Part shown: positions 59,329 through 64,000 of the stretch, in pieces | Layout: each line of letters starts with the position of its first letter | How positions within the stretch are numbered: the first letter of the stretch is position 1 | Assembly: GCF_019931275.1 (NCBI RefSeq) | Contig: NZ_JAIOTY010000001.1 | Coordinates: forward strand, 868,001 to 932,000 | Direction of reading: 5' to 3' | Length of the DNA: 64,000 bases | Origin: Nitratidesulfovibrio sp. SRB-5 | Lineage (GTDB): Bacteria > Desulfobacterota > Desulfovibrionia > Desulfovibrionales > Desulfovibrionaceae | Translations under genes and position numbers: made by a program | Notes under the pieces: model-generated | The model's database searches: none | What the model saw: only the letters and a program-made list of their open reading frames with translations | What the model was told of the DNA's origin: nothing

Positions 59329-60399
59329 ATGACGAAGAAGATGCTGTTGCTGCTGTCGATGATCACGGTGCTGCTGCTGCCCTGCCTGGGCAATGCCGCG
59401 CCCAAGGAATTCCGCCTGCTGACCTGGAAGGGGTACGCCCCGGCGGAACTGGTGGAAAAGTTCGAGAAGGAAACCGGCTACAAGGTGCAGGTGACCTATT
59501 CGAACAACGAGGAAATGATCGCCAAGCTGCGCGCCACGCGCGGCGGCGGGTTCGACCTTGCCCAGCCCAGCCAGGACCGCATTTCTTCCGTGCAGGAAAG
59601 CTTCGGCCTGTACCAGCCCATCGACTTCGGCCGCATCGAGGCAGCCCGGTTCATTCCCTCCATGCTCGACGCGGTGAAGAAGAACACCCTGGTCAAGGGC
59701 AAGTCGTACGCCGTGCCGTTCTGCTGGGGCACCGACGGCCTGATCGTGAACCGCAAGTTCGCCCCCGAGGCCAAAAGCTTCGCCGACCTGCTGGACGCCA
59801 AGTACGCGGGCCGCGCCAGCTACCGCCTGAAGCGCCCCACCCTCATCGCGCAAGCCTTCGGCATGGGCATCGACCCCTTCAAGCTGTACACCGATGAAGT
59901 CGCCTACCAGAAGATGCTGGACCAGGTGGAAGGCAAGCTCATTGCCGCCAAGGGCGTGGTGAAGAACTACTGGACCAACGGCGACGCGCTGCTGGAATCC
60001 ATGCGTTCGGGCGAAGTGCATATCGCCCAGGCCTGGGACAACGGCGGCTTCAAGCTGCACGCCGAAAATCCCGACATCGACTTTGTTGCGCCCACCACCG
60101 GCGCGCTGGGCTGGATCGACACCTTCGCCATCCCCGCCAAGGCCGACAATGCGGACGCCGCGTACAAGTGGATCAACTTCATGATGCGGCCCGAAAACGC
60201 GGCCGTGTTCACCAACGCCGAAGACACCCCCACCGCCGCCGTGGGCGTGGGCGAACGTCTGAAGCCCACCTTCCGCGCCGACTTCGAACGCTGCTACCCG
60301 CAGCAGGTCATCGACAACATCAAGTGGTACCCGCCCGTGCCCGCCAAGCTCGAAGCCATGGAAGGCAAGGCGCTGGACCGGGTGAAGGCCGCCCAGTAG
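59329..60399 (+). CDS. potD: PotD-like polyamine-binding periplasmic protein
   Basis: A 356-residue solute-binding protein with signal peptide MTKKMLLLLSMITVLLLPCLGNAAP. The mature part resembles spermidine/putrescine receptors: FRLLTWKGYAPAELVEKFEK, YAVPFCWGTDGLIVNRKFAP, LRSGEVHIAQAWDNGG-like SMRSGEVHIAQAWDNGG, and WIDTFAIPAKADN. GGAGG precedes ATG 59329. It is the first gene of a PotDABC set; the three downstream genes overlap or nearly abut. Polyamine versus another cationic ligand is not certain. Confidence 0.9.
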   Translation: MTKKMLLLLSMITVLLLPCLGNAAPKEFRLLTWKGYAPAELVEKFEKETGYKVQVTYSNNEEMIAKLRATRGGGFDLAQPSQDRISSVQESFGLYQPIDFGRIEAARFIPSMLDAVKKNTLVKGKSYAVPFCWGTDGLIVNRKFAPEAKSFADLLDAKYAGRASYRLKRPTLIAQAFGMGIDPFKLYTDEVAYQKMLDQVEGKLIAAKGVVKNYWTNGDALLESMRSGEVHIAQAWDNGGFKLHAENPDIDFVAPTTGALGWIDTFAIPAKADNADAAYKWINFMMRPENAAVFTNAEDTPTAAVGVGERLKPTFRADFERCYPQQVIDNIKWYPPVPAKLEAMEGKALDRVKAAQ

Positions 60400-60718
60400 C
60401 ATGACGCGGGGCGCCGCGCCTGCCCGCGAGGGTGGTGCGGCGCCCCTATTCCGTTCTTATCCGGAACAGGACGCGCCGGGCATGCAGGGCCCGGCGGTTT
60501 TGCCCCGTCATTGTCGCGGGGCGAAACCGCGATGGATACCGGATGGCCCGGCAGCGGGTGGCCATCCAGATGCGCCGCGCATGGCGGCCCGAGTCCTCTT
60601 GCGAAACCGCGACACCCCCAGGCGGACCGGACGGCCCGGCAACAAGGCCGGCAACGGCACCGCACGGGCACGCGGCGAAAGAGACGGGCGGCCCGGCGCG
60701 GCGGGAGTGCATGACCCT

Positions 60719-61966
60719 ATGCCCACGGAAATTTCGCCAGTTGCTTCTTCAGACGCATCCCCGGTTGCATCCCCGGTTGCTTCCCCAGTTGCTTCCCCGA
60801 GTGCTTCGACGGACCTTTCCGTCACCCGCCTCGTCAAGCGCTTCGAAAAATTCACGGCGGTCAACGATGTGTCGTTCGAGGTGGAGCAGGGCAGGTTCTT
60901 TTCCATCCTCGGCCCTTCGGGCTGCGGCAAGACCACCCTGCTGCGGATGATCGCGGGCTTCGAATCGCCCGATTCCGGCGTCATCGCCATTCGCGGGCGC
61001 GACATGGCGGGCATTGCCCCCAACCGCCGCCCGGTGAACCTGATCTTTCAGCACCTTGCGCTGTTTCCCATGATGTCCGTGGCGGAGAACGTGGCCTTCG
61101 GCCTGAAGCGCCGGGGCATGGCCGGGGGCGAGATAACCCGCAGGGTGCAGGACGTGCTGGAGCGTGTGGGCCTGCCCGGTTACGGCGTCAAGATGCCCGC
61201 CCAGCTTTCCGGCGGGCAGAAGCAGCGCGTGGCCATTGCCCGCTGCCTGGTGCTGGAGCCCGCCGTGCTGCTGCTGGACGAACCGCTGGGCGCGCTGGAC
61301 CTGAAGCTGCGCGAGCAGATGAAGGTGGAACTGAAGACGTTGCAGGCCGAGGTGGGCACCACCTTCGTGTACATCACCCACGACCAGTCCGAGGCGCTGG
61401 TCATGTCCGACCACGTGGCGGTCATGAACGCCGGGCGCTTCGAGCAGGTGGACACCCCGCGCAACCTGTACCGCCGCCCGGCATCGGCCTTCGTGGCCGG
61501 GTTCGTGGGCGAGACCAATGTCTGGTCGGGCACGCTCGAGGAAGCCACCGGCGATGCGGGGCTGGTGCGCACCGACGAGGGCGCGGTGTTTCGCGCCCGC
61601 GTGGCCGCCGGGCTTGCGAAGGGTGCGCGGGTGGACATGTTCATCCGGCCAGAGGCAGTGCTGATCGACCCCGACGGCGCGTCGTGCGCGACTGATGGCG
61701 CGACTGGTGACGGGGCGGGCGACGGCGGCGACGCCCCCCTGCCGGTGCGCGGGGCCTGCGCCAATCGCGTGCAGGTGCAGGTGCAGGCCATCCTGTTCGA
61801 CGGCGCGGCCAGCCGCCTGCTGACCCATCCGGAAGGATCGCGCCGCGAGGTCATGGTGGCCCTGCCCCAGAACCGCCTGTACGACCACATCAAGCCCGGC
61901 GACCGCATCACCGTGGGCTGGGACGACCGCGCAGGCATCTGCTTCGCGGCGGGGAGCGGACGATGA
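60719..61966 (+). CDS. potA: PotA-type ABC transporter ATPase
   Basis: A 415-residue ATPase. Walker A ILGPSGCGKTTLLR, Q-loop NLIFQHLALFPMMSV, signature AQLSGGQKQRVAIARCL, Walker B LLLDEPLGALD, H-loop ITHDQSEALVMSD, then TOBE regulatory domains with a Gly/Asp-rich insert (ATGDGAGDGGDAP). The N-terminal about 30 residues are an ASPVASPVASPVASPSAS repeat before the usual LSVTRLVKRF. ATG 60719 is the best start; the 319-bp space after potD is GC-rich with no terminator seen. Its stop overlaps potB (ATGA). Confidence 0.9.
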   Translation: MPTEISPVASSDASPVASPVASPVASPSASTDLSVTRLVKRFEKFTAVNDVSFEVEQGRFFSILGPSGCGKTTLLRMIAGFESPDSGVIAIRGRDMAGIAPNRRPVNLIFQHLALFPMMSVAENVAFGLKRRGMAGGEITRRVQDVLERVGLPGYGVKMPAQLSGGQKQRVAIARCLVLEPAVLLLDEPLGALDLKLREQMKVELKTLQAEVGTTFVYITHDQSEALVMSDHVAVMNAGRFEQVDTPRNLYRRPASAFVAGFVGETNVWSGTLEEATGDAGLVRTDEGAVFRARVAAGLAKGARVDMFIRPEAVLIDPDGASCATDGATGDGAGDGGDAPLPVRGACANRVQVQVQAILFDGAASRLLTHPEGSRREVMVALPQNRLYDHIKPGDRITVGWDDRAGICFAAGSGR

Positions 61967-62868
61967 ACGCCGCACCGCATGCCGCGCCCGGCCCTTCCGC
62001 ACCGCTGAAATCCGGGCCGGGAATGCGCCTGACCCTGGCGCTGTTCCTGACCCCGGTGGTGCTGTGGCTGGGGCTGCTCATCGTGTTGCCCCACCTCGAC
62101 CTGCTGATAATGTCCTTCCGCATGGACCCGGCCTTCGGCGACGAGGGCTGGAGCCTCGAGAACTACCACCAGTTCTTCGCGGAACCCATCTACTGGCTCA
62201 CCTTCGTGCGCACCGCCGGGTATTCGGTGCTGGTCACCCTGCTGACCTTTCTGGTGTCCCTGCCCGTGGCTTTCTACGTGACCAAGGTGGTGGCGCGGAA
62301 CACCTCGCGCTTTCTGCTGACCATGCTGCTGCTACCGTTCTGGGTCAGCGAACTGGTGCGGGTGTACGGCTGGATGATTTTGCTGCGCGAAAGCGGCGTG
62401 CTGAACCACTGGCTGACGGCGCTGGGCATCACCGGCGCACCCGTGGAGATGCTGTACAACGACGCCACCATGATCATGGGGCTGGTGTACACCTCCATGC
62501 TGTTCATGGTGGTGCCGCTGGTGTCGGTGCTGGAAAGCCTGGACGACAGCCTCATCGAGGCCGCCTGCGACCTTGGGGCCGGGCCGTGGACCATCATGCG
62601 CACCATCGTGGTGCCGCACTGCATGCCGGGCATCATGTCCGGGGCCATCGTGGTGTTCATGCTCACCCTCGGCAACTACCTGACGCCCAACCTGATGGGC
62701 GGCAAGAATTCGCTGTGGTTCACCGAGCAGATATACAACCAGTTCATCGCCAGCTTCAACTGGAACCAGGGCGCGGCCTTCGGCTTTCTGCTGCTGGCGC
62801 TGTCGTCGTGCATCATCTGGCTGGGGCTGCGGCTGACCGGCCAGAAACTGAGCAGGGTAGTGCAATGA
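61963..62868 (+). CDS. potB: PotB-type ABC permease
   Basis: A 301-residue inner-membrane permease with six helices and the EAA loop VLESLDDSLIEAACDLGAGP, which contacts PotA. Conserved PotB features: TPVVLWLGLLIVLPHLDLL, VRVYGWMILLRESGVLN and LGNYLTPNLMGG. It begins inside the potA stop and ends inside the potC start, so all three are translationally coupled. Confidence 0.94.
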   Translation: MNAAPHAAPGPSAPLKSGPGMRLTLALFLTPVVLWLGLLIVLPHLDLLIMSFRMDPAFGDEGWSLENYHQFFAEPIYWLTFVRTAGYSVLVTLLTFLVSLPVAFYVTKVVARNTSRFLLTMLLLPFWVSELVRVYGWMILLRESGVLNHWLTALGITGAPVEMLYNDATMIMGLVYTSMLFMVVPLVSVLESLDDSLIEAACDLGAGPWTIMRTIVVPHCMPGIMSGAIVVFMLTLGNYLTPNLMGGKNSLWFTEQIYNQFIASFNWNQGAAFGFLLLALSSCIIWLGLRLTGQKLSRVVQ

Positions 62869-63725
62869 TCCGCTCGCTGCCGCGCTCGCGCGGCTACACC
62901 ATGGGCTACGGCCTGTACGTCACGCTGTACTTCGTCTTTCTGTTCGCGCCGCTGGCTGTCACCTGCGTGCTGGCCTTCAACGATTCGCAATTTCCCTCGC
63001 TGCCGTGGAAGGGCTTCACGCTGGACTGGTTTCTGGCCGACCTGCCCGCGCGCACCGGCATCTTTCACGACCGGGGCAACCTTTCGTCCATCTTCACCAG
63101 CGCCCAGACCGCCATCCTGGTGTCCGCGCTGGCCACGCTGGTGGGCACCTGCGCCGCCTTCCTGTTCGAGCAGGAGGAGTTTCCGCTCAAGGGCGCGTTG
63201 TACTTCCTGATGCTGGCCCCGCTGGTGGTGCCGGGCGTCATCCTGGGCATTTCCATCCTGATTGCCGCCACCACCGCGGGCACCTTCATGGAAGACGTGC
63301 TGGGCATCGACGTGGGCATCCTGCGCCCCGGCTTCTGGCTGGTGGTGCTGGGGCAGTTTTCGTTCATCACCACCTTCGTCACCCTGGTGGTGTCCGCCCG
63401 GCTGAAAAAGTTCGACCGCACCCTGGAAGAGGCCGCGCTGAACCTTGGCGCCACCCGGCTGGAGGTGATCCGCTACATCACCCTGCCGTTCCTGCGCACG
63501 GCCATCATCGGCGCGGGCGCGGTGGCCTTCCTGATGTCGTTCGAGAACTTCAATACCACGCTGTTCCTGGTGGGGTCGGAACCCACCCTGCCCATCAACC
63601 TGTACCTGCAGGTGCGCGACGGCTCCACCCCGGTCATCAACGCCATCTCGTTCCTGCTCATCGTGGGCACCTCGCTGGTGGCGTGCGTGAATTTGTATGC
63701 TGGGCGGAAGACCGAAGCCAGTTAG
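62865..63725 (+). CDS. potC: PotC-type ABC permease
   Basis: A 286-residue second permease, six helices. EAA loop LEEAALNLGATRLEVIRYITL; also APLAVTCVLAFNDSQFPSLPW and VVPGVILGISILIAATTAG. The ATG overlaps the potB TGA. The long open frame upstream is a shadow of potB. Followed by a composite-repeat fragment instead of a clear terminator. Confidence 0.94.
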   Translation: MIRSLPRSRGYTMGYGLYVTLYFVFLFAPLAVTCVLAFNDSQFPSLPWKGFTLDWFLADLPARTGIFHDRGNLSSIFTSAQTAILVSALATLVGTCAAFLFEQEEFPLKGALYFLMLAPLVVPGVILGISILIAATTAGTFMEDVLGIDVGILRPGFWLVVLGQFSFITTFVTLVVSARLKKFDRTLEEAALNLGATRLEVIRYITLPFLRTAIIGAGAVAFLMSFENFNTTLFLVGSEPTLPINLYLQVRDGSTPVINAISFLLIVGTSLVACVNLYAGRKTEAS

Positions 63726-63729
63726 CGCG

Positions 63730-63850
63730 CCTTGTCCTTTTGTCTTCAGACTTCGTCAGGCGTCGCTTTTTGCTCCGGTCACGGACGGAAGAGTCCGCTC
63801 CCTTCGCAAAAAGCTCGCCTTCCTTGCCTGAAGGCAAAAATCCTGCGGCG
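63730..63850. repeat. Partial composite intergenic repeat after potC
   Basis: It starts CCTTGTCCTTTTGTCTTCAG and ends GCCTGAAGGCAAAAATCCTG, matching the outer ends of the elements at 20847 and 48347 but lacking the AACGGCT hairpins. An inner GCTTTTTGC/GCAAAAAGC pair makes a large stem-loop. Confidence 0.6.
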
Positions 63851-63929
63851 CGCGGGCGGAGTGGGTATGCTCAGCTGCATCGTTGTTTGTCGGTGAAAAC
63901 GTCTTGTTTCATTGATTCAGGAGGTCAGC

Positions 63930-64000
63930 ATGTCCGGCGCAACCACGCCCCGTGAAGGATACTATGCCCTGCGCGAAGGGCGGGTGCTGTGCATCGCCCA
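63930..64000 (+). CDS. Start of an unidentified gene (truncated by window end)
   Basis: AGGAGG lies 6-7 nt before an ATG at 63930, and the 23 visible codons (MSGATTPREGYYALREGRVL plus CIA) are open to the edge. The reading frame continues beyond the window. Too short to name. Confidence 0.6.
   Translation, partial: MSGATTPREGYYALREGRVLCIA

Overview
This 64 kb window is high-GC (roughly two-thirds G+C), densely coded, and looks like a chromosomal segment of a Desulfovibrio/Nitratidesulfovibrio-type sulfate-reducing deltaproteobacterium. The evidence is the gene set and order: rpsB-tsf...pyrH-frr-uppS-cdsA...dxr, RNase J, a glutaredoxin/ferredoxin-thioredoxin-reductase pair, metK-panC...panB-flagellin, paired Hsp20 genes and a PotDABC locus. 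No rRNA, tRNA, prophage, transposase or CRISPR array was seen.

Layout. 1-9000 (minus strand): translation, nucleotide, lipid and isoprenoid housekeeping genes. Two sugar genes (epimerase, glycosyltransferase) sit between tsf and pyrH, and a PLP decarboxylase with inverted repeats sits between cdsA and dxr. 9100-16500 (minus): FAH-family hydrolase, RNase J, then a glyoxylate/hydroxypyruvate cluster (GntR regulator, hydroxypyruvate isomerase, tartronate-semialdehyde-reductase-like enzyme) interrupted by a FemAB-like gene. 16770-18836: an EF-G-like GTPase with a long leader. 19500-26600 (mostly plus): membrane protein, glutaredoxin + FTR, PfkB kinase + CutA (minus), endonuclease III + RNase H-like exonuclease, CheV, PilZ. 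26700-36100 (minus): metK and panC, then a five-gene AraC-led block of exported enzymes, then panB. 36100-41100: tandem repeats, flagellin with a candidate CsrA-type leader, YjdF-like protein, HD phosphohydrolase and a 1.7 kb field of inverted composite repeats. 41100-45750: a MacAB-like export operon. 46100-52300: an unknown protein, two Hsp20s, CorA, a candidate structured RNA, a zinc-ribbon protein and SurE. 52300-56100: a large PAS/GAF/GGDEF/EAL protein. 56400-64000 (plus): RRM protein, glycine-zipper lipoprotein, SLOG-like protein, RarD, PotDABC and the start of one more gene.

The most unusual features are non-coding. They are (i) a composite intergenic repeat family placed just downstream of operon ends, (ii) the 39.4-41.1 kb inverted repeat field with a 4 x 90 bp array, (iii) a hairpin that puts the flagellin Shine-Dalgarno in an ANGGA loop, with a second such loop upstream, (iv) an orphan structured segment with a strong terminator between corA and the zinc-ribbon gene, and (v) the AraC-controlled exported-enzyme block between panC and panB. 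Starts were chosen from Shine-Dalgarno sequences and stop/start overlaps. Family names rest on motifs read by eye; no database search was run.
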